From Syncephalastrum monosporum B8922 (taxonomy: Eukaryota > Mucoromycota > Mucoromycetes > Mucorales > Syncephalastraceae): 64,000 bases of DNA. Location: assembly GCA_000697355.1 (NCBI GenBank), contig JNEN01000841.1, positions 272,792-336,791 of the forward strand, in the 5' to 3' direction. The first letter of the stretch is position 1. Each line of letters begins with the position of its first letter. The notes beneath the pieces were generated by a model, which saw only the letters and a program-made list of their open reading frames with translations, made no database searches and was not told where the DNA came from. Position numbers and translations under genes: made by a program. Shown piece by piece: positions 33,474 to 45,600 of the stretch.

Positions 33474-34627
33474 ATGCCAGAACTCACCGAGCAAGAGAAG
33501 CTGGAACGGCGCCGTCAGAAGAGACAGCAGCGCATTCTTGCTTCGGCCGACAGTCGTTTGAGCCGCATTACCGGCACAGCCTATCGTAAGTTTTTTTTTT
33601 CTTAGCATATACAAAGTAAAGCGCGATCGTCTCATTCGGAGCAGCTCTTCGGGCATCACCGACGCCGTCACCGTCGACGTCGGCCTCATCGCTTGCGCCC
33701 TCGGAACAAGCCCAGCCACGCTCGCGATCGCCGTCGCCTGCGGTGTTTGGCTCGACATCGACCGACACGCTCCGATCACGGAAAGCCAAAGCCAGCACAG
33801 CGTCGTCGAGTGCGCCGGTGAGCGTCAGCGCCACGCACGCCAGCGCGCGGTTCCTCGACGAAGACCCGAGCGAAGAACTCGGCGCACCCCCGGCGCTGCA
33901 GCCCGAAGACCCGCCTTCCCTCTTTGCTATGCTCGACCCGTCATTACACTCACAGCACCAACCGCACCAGCAGCAACCACCCGCTGCCGATATCAACCTC
34001 AACGACCTTTTCCAGGGCCAGTTTCCCTTCAATCCGGCCCTCCTCGCCAGCCTGCAAGGCAACGCCGAGCCCGAGCAGCAAGACACATCCAGCCAGTACT
34101 GGAACCTGCTCCATTTCGTGTCCATGCTCTGGCTCGGCATCTACGCCGTCTATACGGAATGGCACTACGGCGGATACGAGCGCTTTGCTTCCTTGCTCAC
34201 CACCAACCCGGCCGAGATCACCCAATATCCGTCCGTTCCCTTCGTAAGTGGCTGTCTGCCAACACGTTCTTGCGGTATCTAAAGCAAACGATAGCCTCTG
34301 TTTTGGTATTTTGTCACCCTCGAATTGCTGATGCAATCCGCGCGCATGATGTATCAAGAGGTAAAACACGCTTGATTGGCGAACGAGAAAGAAGGGAGAA
34401 AAAAAGGAGGGGAAACTGACTTGATAACCGTTGATTCTCATTAGAGTCCTACAAGCCGTGGATCGATGCTGACGGGGATCATCCAGCAGTTACCACCGCA
34501 GATTGCCAACGTGGCCAACATAGGTCTGCGATATTGGCTCATCTTCTCCTTCCTCATCAAAGACTGTCTCGTGCTCGTCTTTGTGATTGGCTTTGCCGAA
34601 CTCTTATCCCCCTCCCCCGTCGCCTAA
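33474..34627 (+). CDS. GET2: GET2-like receptor subunit for tail-anchored protein insertion
   Basis: ER membrane receptor that, with GET1, captures Get3 carrying tail-anchored proteins. Four exons: 33474-33585, 33645-34243, 34295-34360 and 34445-34627, giving 319 aa. The N-terminus carries the Get3-binding basic cluster (EKLERRRQKRQQRILASAD). A long Ser/Pro/Gln-rich cytosolic linker follows, with a short conserved block (DLFQGQFPFNPALL) near residue 185. Three membrane segments complete the protein: YWNLLHFVSMLWLGIYAVY, PLFWYFVTLELLMQSARMM and WLIFSFLIKDCLVLVFVIGF. This order matches Get2/CAMLG. It is divergent from the acyltransferase gene and convergent with the MRP49-like gene. Confidence 0.88.
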
Positions 34628-34892
34628 TCTCTCTTTGCCCCTTTTTTTTTTTTTTTACATATCATCCCCATCCAAGGAAAACCAAGAAAAAAAGAAACGA
34701 GCCCAACCAGCACACACACATTGTGCTTCCAAGATAACCCAAATAACGCCTTCTTGATTGATGATATTGGAGTGGCGTGTAATGTTGCGCGTGTGTGTAT
34801 TCGTGTAGCTTTATATACTGTACAGAACTGTATGCGAAAGAGGGAATGATGAGATGACAAGGCGAAAAAAGAAATACAAATTGAGGTGGTGT

Positions 34893-35368
34893 TTAGGGCT
34901 TCGCATTAGCGACGAGGTCAATGATAGCATCGGTGTGCATGCGTGCGATCTCAAAGGATTTTGACTGGTCGTTACCTAATACGTGCCATATGTATATGAG
35001 TATATGAGGCTAAAACAGTTACCGTTCCTCATCCCGCTGCGTCTGACAGCTTACCAAAGTGAACGGTCAGCTTCGGCGTCGTCTTGGGATCCTCTGACTG
35101 CAAGAGCTGGAACTCGACCGAGGGATTGTTGTACTGCATCCGCGGCAGGTTCTCGTGCAAGAAGTGTCTACGCTGCAAGTCAGTCGAGCCTGTTCCATGT
35201 CAAACACGAAGTCAGTGCTACGTACTTTGCGGAAGCGCTCTCGTTGATGCCCTTGATGGCATAAGCAAGCGAGATCTTTGTAATGTTCGAGGCGAGGGGT
35301 GCCGCACCGGGACCGGAGGCGAGGGCACTGGCCAGCTCGCGGGCCGATTTGAGGGATCGCAGGGCCAT
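34893..35368 (-). CDS. Mitochondrial ribosomal protein MRP49-like (L51/S25/CI-B8 fold)
   Basis: Small predicted mitoribosomal protein. Three exons: 35368-35226, 35167-35055 and 34975-34893, giving 112 aa. The core HFLHENLPRMQYNNPSVEF and the strand LTVHFGND match the L51/S25/CI-B8 thioredoxin-like family, closest by eye to yeast Mrp49 (mL61). The N-terminus is basic and Ala/Ser-rich, and could direct mitochondrial import without a long presequence. An alternative within the same fold is complex I subunit B8 (NDUFA2), but the LPRMQYNNP block favours the ribosomal branch. It converges with GET2. Confidence 0.72.
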
Positions 35369-36687
35369 CACAAAGTGGAGGTGGAAAAAAAGGGCTGAGT
35401 GTAGACTGGCCTGCTTTTGCTTTGCTTTGCTTTGCTTGTTTATTTGAACGTCACACCTCGCCTTTTCGGAAATTCGTCCCCAGCACCCGCAGAAATCGAA
35501 TGTGGGGGCCAAAATGGGAATCTCGAGAGCTTCACATGTTTCTCGCCTTCAGATGGACTGACTATACATACAGTATTGTTATATCTGGGGATTTCTTTTC
35601 TTCAGAAGAAGATTCCATTTGCCACCAGACCTTGCAAGAATCAACGCTGATCTTTCTTTTTTTTACCTCTCTCACACTCTATACCATATTAGATTGAACG
35701 AAAAGACTTTCTCTCGTACCCAGGGTGATATCATATTGGAGTAGGAATGACATCCACCCATCATGAGTCCCGATAGCACCGTATACTGCCCACCAGCCTA
35801 CGTTTCACCCTCTTGCATTGGGCAATATGTGGACAAACCCAATTTAGTGCGGCTCCGTTCTTTCCATTCCTGGTTTTTACAAGGGATCTTGTATTCTATT
35901 TGAAAGCAATTATGAATCAGAGTCACCCGACCGATGATCCCGGGGAAAGCCAAATATGGGAGCCTACGGAAGCCCCATCCTCAACATTCTCTATCATAAC
36001 ATTGTCCATGGTGTCCCCTGACCATTCATTAAGCTTTTGCGAAATCCCGGTAAAAACGCGCCCCGATCGAACTTAACCCCCCTAACTTATTTTTGTAACC
36101 CCTTGAGGTGCAGCTGTTCGTTTTTTACTGTTGTCTGTTTTTCTTTTTTTTTTTTCAAGCCTGACAAATCGAGTAGATTCTCCTCGTCATCTAAAAACCT
36201 TGTAGAGTAACACTGCCAAGACGGACCCACCGATTATCCGCAACAACACAATGTAATGACATACACGCGCACGTTCAAAAATTTCCTTTGCGTATGACAG
36301 GCCTCATTTTGGTTGAAGGGAGAAAAGCCTTGCTTTTACGACAACGTTTGCGCCTGTGTCAAAAGGTAGAGATGTGGGTCGTACCAGGATGATTGTGGGC
36401 GGAGCTGGATTGCTTGAGGGTTTGAGGTTGTTGGAAGCTTTGGGTATGAACGTATACTGTATGTGTGTTATTTTGCTGCGCTTCATGCCGACCTGTCACG
36501 TTTCATTTGGGCTTCCCAACCTTCCAAAGTGATGAATCCTTTGCCTATTTAGTAGTGCATACGCCACTCTGCCCGTGGTGTCGCACATGATATATAAAAA
36601 AATGCCTCGTTCTCTTTCTCCCTTTCCAAGGAACCTCCTCTTTTTACTCTTTCTTCCCTTTACCAACACTTCTTTCCCTTACCTTTC
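35369..36687. other. Intergenic, 1.32 kb, with TATA box before the BTB/CAP-Gly gene
   Basis: Divergent promoters of the MRP49-like and BTB/CAP-Gly genes. TATATAAAAA at 36591-36600 lies about 90 bp before the downstream ATG and is followed by a C/T-rich leader. Open frames at 35417-36076 and 36304-36486 show no protein features and are not called. Confidence 0.55.
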
Positions 36688-39346
36688 ATGTCCATCGACC
36701 CTTCGAGTTTACAACATTCACTTGCAAAGCTACTCGACCACGCTGAAGACTACGCTGCTGACCTTCGTTTCGACTATTCTTCACTGACCCCGCTATGGGC
36801 GCACCGAGGTGAGCTTTTTTTTTTTTTTAATTATTATCGCTTTATAAGCTTGATCGCGATAAGCGATAAATTACCAACTACTTTCTGCGTCTTAAATGAC
36901 ACAATCTCACATATGCTTACCTGCATATCCGATGCATATTCTGTATAGCTATCCTCCTGGCCCGAGCACCTGAGCCATTTCTGCGTCGCTACATGCCTGC
37001 CCTCCTAGATGCAGGCAGCGATAAAGATCAAACCCTCGAACACAACGGACACTCCCTGATGGTGATCAGCGACCCACCGCTGCCGCACCACGTCCTACGT
37101 TCTCTGCTCCGCTTCTGGTACACCGACGAATGGCCCTCACCTGATAATGTAACTCCTCCGCTTATGAGGGATCAAACACCCTCGCCCGCCGACTCGGCTG
37201 TCTCGACCCTCTCCACGACGGAAATGGAGGTCTGTGCGCTCACGCGCGAACTCGAGTCGTACGACATACTCGGCTATAATCGCTCCCTCACGGACGATCT
37301 CGACCGCATGCGGATACAGAAACTGGCCACGGATGTCTCCATCACGCTTGAATCGAACGACTCGGTCGCCGTCCATCGCGGCCTCCTCGCCGCCCGCTCC
37401 AACTACTTTTACGCCATCTTTTGCACAGACTTTGCTCATCGGAAAGAGCAGCAAGTGCGCTTGCCGGGTGATCTGTTTACGCTCCCTGTGCTCGATGTCA
37501 TCCTTGCCTACCTCTACACCAACAGCCTTCCTACCCTTTGCGAGCCCACGGCACCGCTCCAGTCCAAAAAGTACGCCCTGCGTGTCCTCCGTGACGCTTA
37601 TCGCGCGGCTGACTATCTCGGCCACGCCGATATGATTGGCACCGCAGTGTTGAACGCCATGGAGAACCTCTGCCACGGCTTTAAATGTGTCTGCACCGAA
37701 TGCGCTCTGCTCTTGCCCTCGATGCTGCTCTTTGCCGAGAAACACCACCACGCAAGGATGCGCGAGACGCTGATCAAGCTGTACGCGGATCCGATCCACT
37801 CACTCGCGAGCCTGTGGTCGACAAGGCCATTTGCCACCCTGGTGCAGTCGCGCCGCCTTATGATTCCTGCCATCATGAAACAGACACTGGCTAATATCAA
37901 AAAACAAACAGCCATCCAGGTGCTAGAGTCGTTACACCTGTGTTTGTCCCGGTTGCGCAGCGCCGATCCCATTCCAACCTGGTCGGCTCCCGTGCGCGAT
38001 CACGTTGTGGAACCGATCGTGCACCACACTGTCGTCATGATCTCGAACCACTTTGGCTTTTATTGCGTCGACTACCCCATCATCCCCTCCTGCGTTGACA
38101 ATGGATTTGGCTTTTCGATTGATTTTCTCGAATTCCTGCTGCGCCGCGTGCTCCACCAGGGCATCAATGATTGCAACGCGGCCCAACTCTACCAGAGCAT
38201 CGTGCGGGACCTCATTGGCCGCCAAGAGCTGGAAGGCAGTCGTCCGGTGGATAATGTGCTTCTCGATGCTCGCCAGCGCTGTGTCGAGTACCTCTGCCTG
38301 CACTGGACTGATGTCAAGGCCCAAGGCGGCTTTCGTGCTGTCGAAAAGGATATCCTTCGTCTTTTGGCAGAAGGTAAGAAAGAAGAAAAAAATAGTAGCT
38401 TTGCAGCCCATCTAACTTTCTCTTTTCTCTTTACTTTAGATATTGATGTGCCCTACCGCGCTCTCACGAAAACCTTCGAAACAGATCTAGCATCTCTGTT
38501 TGGCCTTCGAGCCGCCCGTGCGGCCTTACGACCTAAAAAGCAAGCGTCCGATGACCTGCGCATGCGACGCTCGGCCTCCATGCGGTGTACACAATCCACG
38601 CCACCGTCGTACTTTGACTATCCGAGTAAAGCGCCTCGCATGTCGGCTGACTATGCGCTCGAAGCCCGTCGTGAAAGCGAGCATACAGCCCCCCCTGCGG
38701 TGCACCGCTTCTCGTCCACGTCGTCCATCCTCCTCGCCGACGCGCTCTTGCCTATGGACAATGTTGTCATTGGCCCAGCCGGCCAACCCACCCCACCCAG
38801 CACAGCAGAGCCCAGGCGCAGCCGTCTCCGCTTTCAACTACCCGAGACGCCCCAGCGCTACCACACGATCTCGGTCCCGCCCACGCGAAATAATAGCAAA
38901 AACCGAAGTCGCTCCCCACTGCACAAATACCGCCTGCGCCTGAGCACCAGCAGCAGTGGCAGCAGCAGTGAAGATAATGCCAGCGATGACGAGACACCGA
39001 CACGAGTCGTGCCCATGTTGGGCACCAAGGTCGAACTTTTGCGACGGCCGCTTCCTATGCAAGGCGTTATCAAATACATTGGCCCGGTCGAATTCGCCAA
39101 GGGTACCTATGTTGGCATCGAGCTCGAAAAACGATGTAAGTGTTTGTTTTCTTTTTTTTTTTTCCTTCTGCCTTGAGGTCCATGTTCGCCCTGCCCATGT
39201 GACTCACACATTGGATTACTATTCTAATATTAGTGGGAAGCAATGATGGATCAGTGAACGGGACTCGCTACTTCCAGACAGATCCTCAGCGCGGCGCCTT
39301 TTGCAAAGTGGATGACTTCAAGATTCTTTCTCTTCCTCACCATTAA
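36688..39346 (+). CDS. Tandem BTB/POZ protein with C-terminal CAP-Gly domain
   Basis: Unusual architecture: two BTB-like units and one microtubule-plus-end-type domain in 784 aa. Exons: 36688-36808, 36949-38373, 38440-39135 and 39234-39346. Unit one (about residues 25-105) has HRAILLARAPEPFLRRYMPAL and VLRSLLRFWYTDEW. Unit two (about 168-245) has VHRGLLAARSNYFYAIF and VILAYLYTN. A helical region and a Ser/Pro/Arg-rich linker follow. The CAP-Gly domain at the C-terminus reads GVIKYIGPVEFAKGTYVGIEL, then GSNDGSVNGTRYF; the usual GKNDG is GSNDG. Intron 2 is 66 bp with no in-frame stop, so retention would add 22 residues. Function, perhaps a cullin-3 adaptor at microtubules, is inference. Confidence 0.88.
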
Positions 39347-39922
39347 TGCGCATGTATCATATGTTTTGTTTATTATCATTTTCTTAACTTATTTTCTCAT
39401 CACAAGCTGCTCTTATCATTCACCTCTTATACCATACCCACATTTCCTGTTTCACTCCTTGCTGTTTGCATCCCTGTCATAAATATCTCGCCATGTTTTT
39501 TTGTTCGCGGTTTTCCATTACCCTCTTTATGTTGCATGTTGAATATTGACACACTCAGAATGTGTGTGGCCCATCTTCATCCTGTCTGGTTATTGCATAT
39601 TATTTGATGCTGGGCAAATATGGGTCAAATAGGCTTATACCAAGCTGAAGTGGGCTGAAGTGCTGCTATTCTGTCCGTGTAGACAGCGCAGCAAATCAGC
39701 CTCATCTTCTTTGTGTGGGGTTCATATTTGACTGAATAGACTTCGATTGTTACTTTTGTATAGATGGAACACGATGCATTTATAATAATCTCGATAGGCT
39801 AATTTGGTACAGTATTTACAAATTGGTATACATACATACAGCACACATGCTGTAGTCGCAGACGCCACAATGCTCATAAGTTGCGTAAAAGGGCGTTGTC
39901 TTAACTCTTTTGAGTCATGCTG
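39347..39922. other. Convergent 3' flanks, BTB/CAP-Gly and F-box genes
   Basis: A 576-bp AT-rich gap between tail-to-tail genes. No open frame of note and no clear repeat was found. Confidence 0.5.
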
Positions 39923-41743
39923 TCACTTCAATAAGAGACGACGGTCGTTGACGCGGTAGATCACGTCCGAATCACGGCGGCATGTCACCAGCAGGACAAA
40001 ATAGGAATACGTGCCTCCATTATAGGGTTTTCGAGACAGCACGTCCTTGACAATGGAAGCAGAGGCTATGTCTCGCAAGGGTCGTTGACCAAGGATGTGC
40101 TCGCTCGGGTAACTGTATGCGGGTGGTACATGAGAGTGGTGTCGTGTGTTGTACCACAGGATATGGCCTTGGCTATTTCGGTAGTTATCGATCCCGACAA
40201 AGTCGCATAGACTCGGCCACGGGCGCGCGCCGGTCTGGCAGTGCCATAGGACAGGCTCGCAAAGACGGATGCACGTCAGGCGCGTGAAGCCAGTCAAGTC
40301 CAACTGGAGCCAAGTGTGGCGTACCCTACTTTCAGAGAGCACAAACCTGCAGTGGTCGAGGGTAAGCTGCTGGAGCTGAGTACACTGGCGGCTGACGTGG
40401 CCCATCAGGCCTTCCTTGAGAAGACACCTGCTGAGGACCAGCTTTCGGAGGGCGGGGTGGGGCCGCCACCAGACGGATTCCCAGGTGAGAGGACGTGCAC
40501 ACTGGAGGACAAGGTCGGTGAGATGCGGGCACGCGCTGACGATCGTGTCGAACTCGACGTCGGTATCGCATATCAGGTCGAGGCGCGTTAGATTAGGCAC
40601 GCCGCGGTGGAGGATGTAGGAGACCTTGTCGAAGGCGCGGAGTGAGCACCAGAGTGTGAGGGAGGTGATGGCCGGATCGACGAGGTAAACAGAGTAGTTA
40701 CGCAGTAGAAATGTGACATCACGCAGGTTCAGGCCCAAGTGGCGCAGACCGGGGACGAGGTGTCGGCGGCGGAACAAGGTGTACGTGAGATCGTGGCAAT
40801 CGATCTCGAGCGACTGCAGATTCTTGCATGTCTTTTTGAACTTGTCCAACACGGCGGTCTCAGCTGCGGGGTCGTCCGGCGCGTCAAACTGATCATCCTG
40901 AAAGCCGCGTTGAACACCGTATCCAACGGCCTCAAACCAGATAGGACGATTGGGAGGATCCCTTGCCACCCCATTCAGGCAGAACTCTTCGAGTGTCGTA
41001 TGGTAGTTCTGGATAGCATACTTGATCCAAGTCAAGGTCTGATGATGTAAGCCGCGACCGGAATGAAAGCGAAAGGACCGGACGCGTTTAGCCTTGGCGG
41101 GCACGTTCTTTTCATCGGTCGTGTGGTCATTTGGGCCGGGAAAGGTGGTCGCCGCAATGTAGATGGATTCGAGGTTGGGGCACAGAGCATGGGCGCAGGT
41201 CATGTCGTGTGTTGTCCAGCAGAGCGCAATCCAGTCCAGGTGGAGATGGGTGAGGTTAGGTAGCTGCGACAGGATCGCGCTTTTGACGGTGTCGCGGTCC
41301 ATAAGGGGAATGTCCAGGTGGAGACGCGTCAGGCATGCCATCTTGCGTGGAAACGCCGCAGCAAGAAGGGGCGAAATCTTTTCTCTTGTATAATGAGGTA
41401 GGGACGGACTCCAGTGAAAACGCACATCGAGGCTGCGGAGATACGTGCAGAGGCGAAGGAGCAGCTTCAGGTCGTTGACGCGTTGCCATTCGGCCTCGTC
41501 GAGTTGCAGCTTGACATGGTGCACATACGTCAGCAGTGGTGCAGACGCGCTACCACCCACCCACTCACCGCAATGGGTGAGCAGTTTCAGCAGGGCAGTG
41601 CCATCCTTGAGCTGCAATGTGTCCAAAACCGATGTCGCAAACGCAGCACACCATAGCCGGGACACGCCGAGACAGGCGTACCGATCCTCCATGGGCAGAT
41701 GCTGGCTAATGAGCTGGAGAATTTCAACCGGTGTCTCGGGCAT
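39923..41743 (-). CDS. F-box protein with leucine-rich-type repeats
   Basis: A single-exon gene of 606 aa. Residues 1-45 form an F-box (TPVEILQLISQHLPMEDRYACLGVSRLWCAAF). This motif recruits Skp1 and so an SCF ubiquitin ligase. The rest is a string of irregular leucine-rich units of about 25-30 residues (for example LTRLDLICDTDVEFDTIVSA and LRKLVLSRCLLKEGLMGHVS), as in the many paralogous fungal F-box/LRR proteins. The substrate cannot be predicted. The frame is intact and its codon use matches neighbouring genes, so it looks functional. Confidence 0.85.
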   Translation of the reverse strand: MPETPVEILQLISQHLPMEDRYACLGVSRLWCAAFATSVLDTLQLKDGTALLKLLTHCGEWVGGSASAPLLTYVHHVKLQLDEAEWQRVNDLKLLLRLCTYLRSLDVRFHWSPSLPHYTREKISPLLAAAFPRKMACLTRLHLDIPLMDRDTVKSAILSQLPNLTHLHLDWIALCWTTHDMTCAHALCPNLESIYIAATTFPGPNDHTTDEKNVPAKAKRVRSFRFHSGRGLHHQTLTWIKYAIQNYHTTLEEFCLNGVARDPPNRPIWFEAVGYGVQRGFQDDQFDAPDDPAAETAVLDKFKKTCKNLQSLEIDCHDLTYTLFRRRHLVPGLRHLGLNLRDVTFLLRNYSVYLVDPAITSLTLWCSLRAFDKVSYILHRGVPNLTRLDLICDTDVEFDTIVSACPHLTDLVLQCARPLTWESVWWRPHPALRKLVLSRCLLKEGLMGHVSRQCTQLQQLTLDHCRFVLSESRVRHTWLQLDLTGFTRLTCIRLCEPVLWHCQTGARPWPSLCDFVGIDNYRNSQGHILWYNTRHHSHVPPAYSYPSEHILGQRPLRDIASASIVKDVLSRKPYNGGTYSYFVLLVTCRRDSDVIYRVNDRRLLLK

Positions 41744-42612
41744 CGAAGAATGGATTCAACGTAGACAAAGAAAAAAAAAAAAGAAAAGAGAGAGAAAGAG
41801 AGCCAGGCCGAGCTGGCACTTCAAGGTTGCCTTTTTTTATTTCATTATGCCTGCGCGAGAGAGGGCGAGCTGAGTCAGAAGACCGAGAAAAAGTGGGCGC
41901 AGCATTATAAACATCAACTACCCGACTTACTGTGCTGAGTAACGAAGCTCGCTATGTGAGACAGGCTGCCTTGCAGAGTAGCACATGGGCTCCAAGCAAC
42001 CGCAAACGTATCTGTAAATGGTGCTCATAATTTTCAACGCTACCCGTCACCTGCAAAGGGCGGATTCATGCAAGGTTCGCACCCCGTTCGTTCTCAGCAA
42101 ATCAGAGTGGCGCAGTACAAAAATCAAAAAGGACAGGTCCCACCAGCCACCATGATTTAGTTCAGGTACCAGTTCTTTCGCCCTTCGGCCTGTGCTCGTC
42201 AGTGCCCAATAGAGTTCATGCCACACATACACATACATACACATACATACACATAAAGGCACACACACACACATACGCCATATACACGTATACCCACCAA
42301 TTATGATGCTCATAAATGGCTAAAATACCAACTCATCGTCCCAGAAACGCTATGCAACAGAAGTCCTTATTTGCCAAACAAAATGTACTAGATGGTTACT
42401 AAAGTGTGTGTGCCGTGGCGTGCGTGCGTGTGTGTGTGTGCGATTGTGTGAATTTTTGGAACAAGGAAAGATGTGTGTGTTGTGGCAATGTATATATGTT
42501 TTGCGTGTAAAGACGAGTATGGAGGTAGTGGGAGCGGGATGGTGGAGAGTGGAGAATGGGTGACAAAGCGAAGACGTGTATGTGTGAGTATGTAAATATA
42601 AAAGAACGGGAA
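41744..42612. repeat. Intergenic with CA/CATA microsatellite
   Basis: An 869-bp gap between eIF4G (ending at 42613) and the F-box gene start. An imperfect ACATACAT/ACAC repeat spans about 42221-42276, and a GT-rich run lies at about 42405-42480. An A-rich tract at 41767-41783 precedes the F-box ATG. No gene was seen. Confidence 0.6.
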
Positions 42613-45600
42613 TTACTCTCCTCCACCCAGCGCACTGAACATGTTGGTCATGTTGGATGAGCTAGACGGGCTTTCGGGCTTGTCGGGCTGCTTCTTGTCG
42701 CCCCGGTTGAGACTGGCAAAGGGGCTGTTGTTGGACGGGCCAAGGACACCGCTTCGTGACTTGCTGCGATCGGTCTTGCCAAAGTTGGCGAGCTCGTTCG
42801 TGCGGTCGCCCTTGGGCGTGCCGGGCTGGCTGTTGGTGCCGACGCTGGTCCAGCCGTCGACGGTCGTGTTGACGGTGGGAGTACCTGCGCCGCTGCCGCT
42901 GCCTTCCCGCTGGAGGTCACGGCCGCCCTGACCCGGACCACGGTGGGAGCTCGTCCGTGACATGGGGTGGGGCAAGCTGCCGCGCGAGCTGCCTGTCCGC
43001 TTCATGGCCTCTCTGTCTTGCTCCTTGGCCTTGGCAGCCTGCTCGTGGATCTGCGCAAGTGTGGCGGGCGCGGGCTGGTTACCGCCCTTGCGGCTGACCC
43101 ACTTGTTCTTGCGGAGGTCGAACACGTCGAGGATCATGAATTTGACACGCGAGCTAATGTTGGGGCTCTCCTGCATCTCACGCATGCGCTCAAAGTAGGC
43201 GTCCATCCATTCCTTGGAACGGCGGTTGCTTGTGTCGAGGTCCTTACCAATCGTGGTAACGAGCTTGCACATGGTCTCGGTTTCCTCGTCCTCGACCGTC
43301 TTGGGGTCGGCGCAGAGCTTCGTCAGACACTGGATCATGATGCGGTCCGTCAACATCTGGCGCTTGAACAGTTCACCAATGAACTGGACCAGACCCAGAC
43401 CCTGGCGCTTGGCCTTGACCGCCGCATAGTACTCGTCTGTCATCATGTCTGGGTTGTTCTCGTCCACCTTGGGAAGGTTGGACTTCCAACCGCGCTCGAA
43501 ATCATGCTGACAGCGGTTAAGAAGGTATTTGCGGAAGAGGTTCACACCCGAGACGACGTTGCCCTTTTGGTCGCGCACGTTGACGTCCTTGATGTCGTCC
43601 GTGATGAGATCGTACATCTTGCGGCAGAGACGAGCCCACATGACTGCAAACTGAGCTTCGTCACACGCCTTGTCGAACGTGAGCTGGATGACAACCTTGA
43701 GGGCACGACCGTTGTCTTCCTTTTCAGAGTACTTGGCATACTCCCAGATCTGATCCGAGATGGAGTCGAACTTTTCGAGCGTGAGCTTGTTAAGGAGTGA
43801 CTTGACCTTGCGGATAATCAGCTCGTCCGGCATCTCTTCCTCTTTGACTTCACCGGCCGCAGCGGCCGCTTCGGCCTCGAGGCGCTTGCGCACCGCCAAT
43901 GGCATCCATCGGTTCTGACTATTCTCGAGGGGCTTGACGTCTTCGGGCGCAATGGTCGGGCCACCCTGCTGCTGCTTCTCCTTGTCCTCCTTGCCATGGT
44001 GGCCACGCTTGCCACCACGACCGCTGCGGGAGCGGCCGCCGTGCGAGCCTTCACGCTGCATGCCACCCGGCGAGCCAGGGCCGCCCATGGGAGGCAAGGC
44101 ATGGCTGCCTGAACCGGCGCGATGCGACAGGGGCCGTCCGCCTGCAAACTTGCCCATCTCCATGCGACCGTCGCGAGAGCCGTGCTTGAACATGCCCATC
44201 TCCATCGGCGAGCTGGGCGTGCGCGGGCCGCGACCGCGCTCGGAAGTCTGCCTCCGCTGCATGCCGGAGCGGCGCGGGTCGCTCTGTTCCTCGGTCATAT
44301 TCTTGAATTCCGACAGGTCTTCGTTGGTATCGCGACACAAGGGCATGAATTGCATCAGGAATTGCGGGTCGTACTGAATCTTGCCGCTCGCTGGATCCCG
44401 CTTGCCAAAGGGCGCCTTCACTTCGGGAGGATATTGGACGGTGGAGAGGTCTTGGATGGTGCGCATGGGCGTGGCAGGCTTGGTATTGATCTTGGCCGGG
44501 GTCTCGGCAGGCTTGTCTTCCTTTGCGTCGGTCGACTCGCTGTTGGCCTCCTTGGCCTCCTTGGCTTCCTGCTCTTCCTTCTTGGCCTCTTCAGCGGCAG
44601 CAGCCGTAGCAGCAGCAGCAGCAGCCTCCGCCTTTTGCTTTGCCTCCTCTTCTTCGGCAGCAGCCTTGGCCTTCTTGGCCTCTTCCTCAGCCTTGGCCTT
44701 CTTGGCTGCCTCCTCCTCCTCCGCAGCCTTGCGCTTGGCCTCCTCTTCGGCCTTCAGCTTGGCCTCTTCAGCCGCCTTGGCCTCTTCTTCAGCCTTACGC
44801 TTAGCAGCCTCCTCTTCTTCGGCCTTACGCTTCAGCTCTTCTTCGGCCTTGCGTTTCGCTTCCTCAGCCGCCTTGGCCTCTTCTTCAGCCTTACGCTTGG
44901 CCTCTTCCTCGGCCGCCTTCTTGCGAGCCGCCTCCTCCTCTTCAGCCTTGCGCTTGGCCTCTTCCTCAGCCTTGATGCGTTCTTCCTCGGCCTTCTTGGC
45001 CTCTTCCTCGGCCTTGGCCTTGGCCTCCTCACGCTCACGCTTCTCGCGCTCCTCGCGCATCTTGATGGCGGGGTCCACTATGGGAATGGCGCGCGAGACG
45101 GACGAGGGCGAGCCGGCGGGCTTGGGCTCCTTCTCTTTCTTGTCTTCGTGCTTGGGAGCCGAGTCCTTGCTCGTCGAGGTCGAAGAGCTGGAGGAGGCGA
45201 CGCTCTCGGTCTTGATTTCCGAGCCGGTGTTGGGGTTAATGATGCGGATCGCCTTGCTGCTACGCTGGGGCGGGACGTAGGGAGGCTGACCGACGTTGTT
45301 GTGGTTCACACCCATACCGCCATAGGCGGGCATGGGTTGCATGTACTGAGGCTGGTAGAATTGGCGCTGGCCATCGTAGCCGGGCATGCCGTACTAGAGC
45401 GATTGTCAATGACACAGTGTCTACAACTCAATAAAGGGAGGACTCACATATTGCTGGTGCTGGGGCTGGTGCATGGGACCAGGGCTGCTCCAGGCGTGGC
45501 CCATGGGGATGTTCTGGGCGGGCATCGAAGGGGAGGACGCGGCGGGCATGTGGTTGTAATGGGGACGGTGATTGCCGCCATAGTGACGGTTACCCGAAGC

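Noticed and set aside
42221..42276. CRISPR-like repeat array
   Set aside because: The units are a simple CA/CATA microsatellite without spacers, and the genome is eukaryotic.
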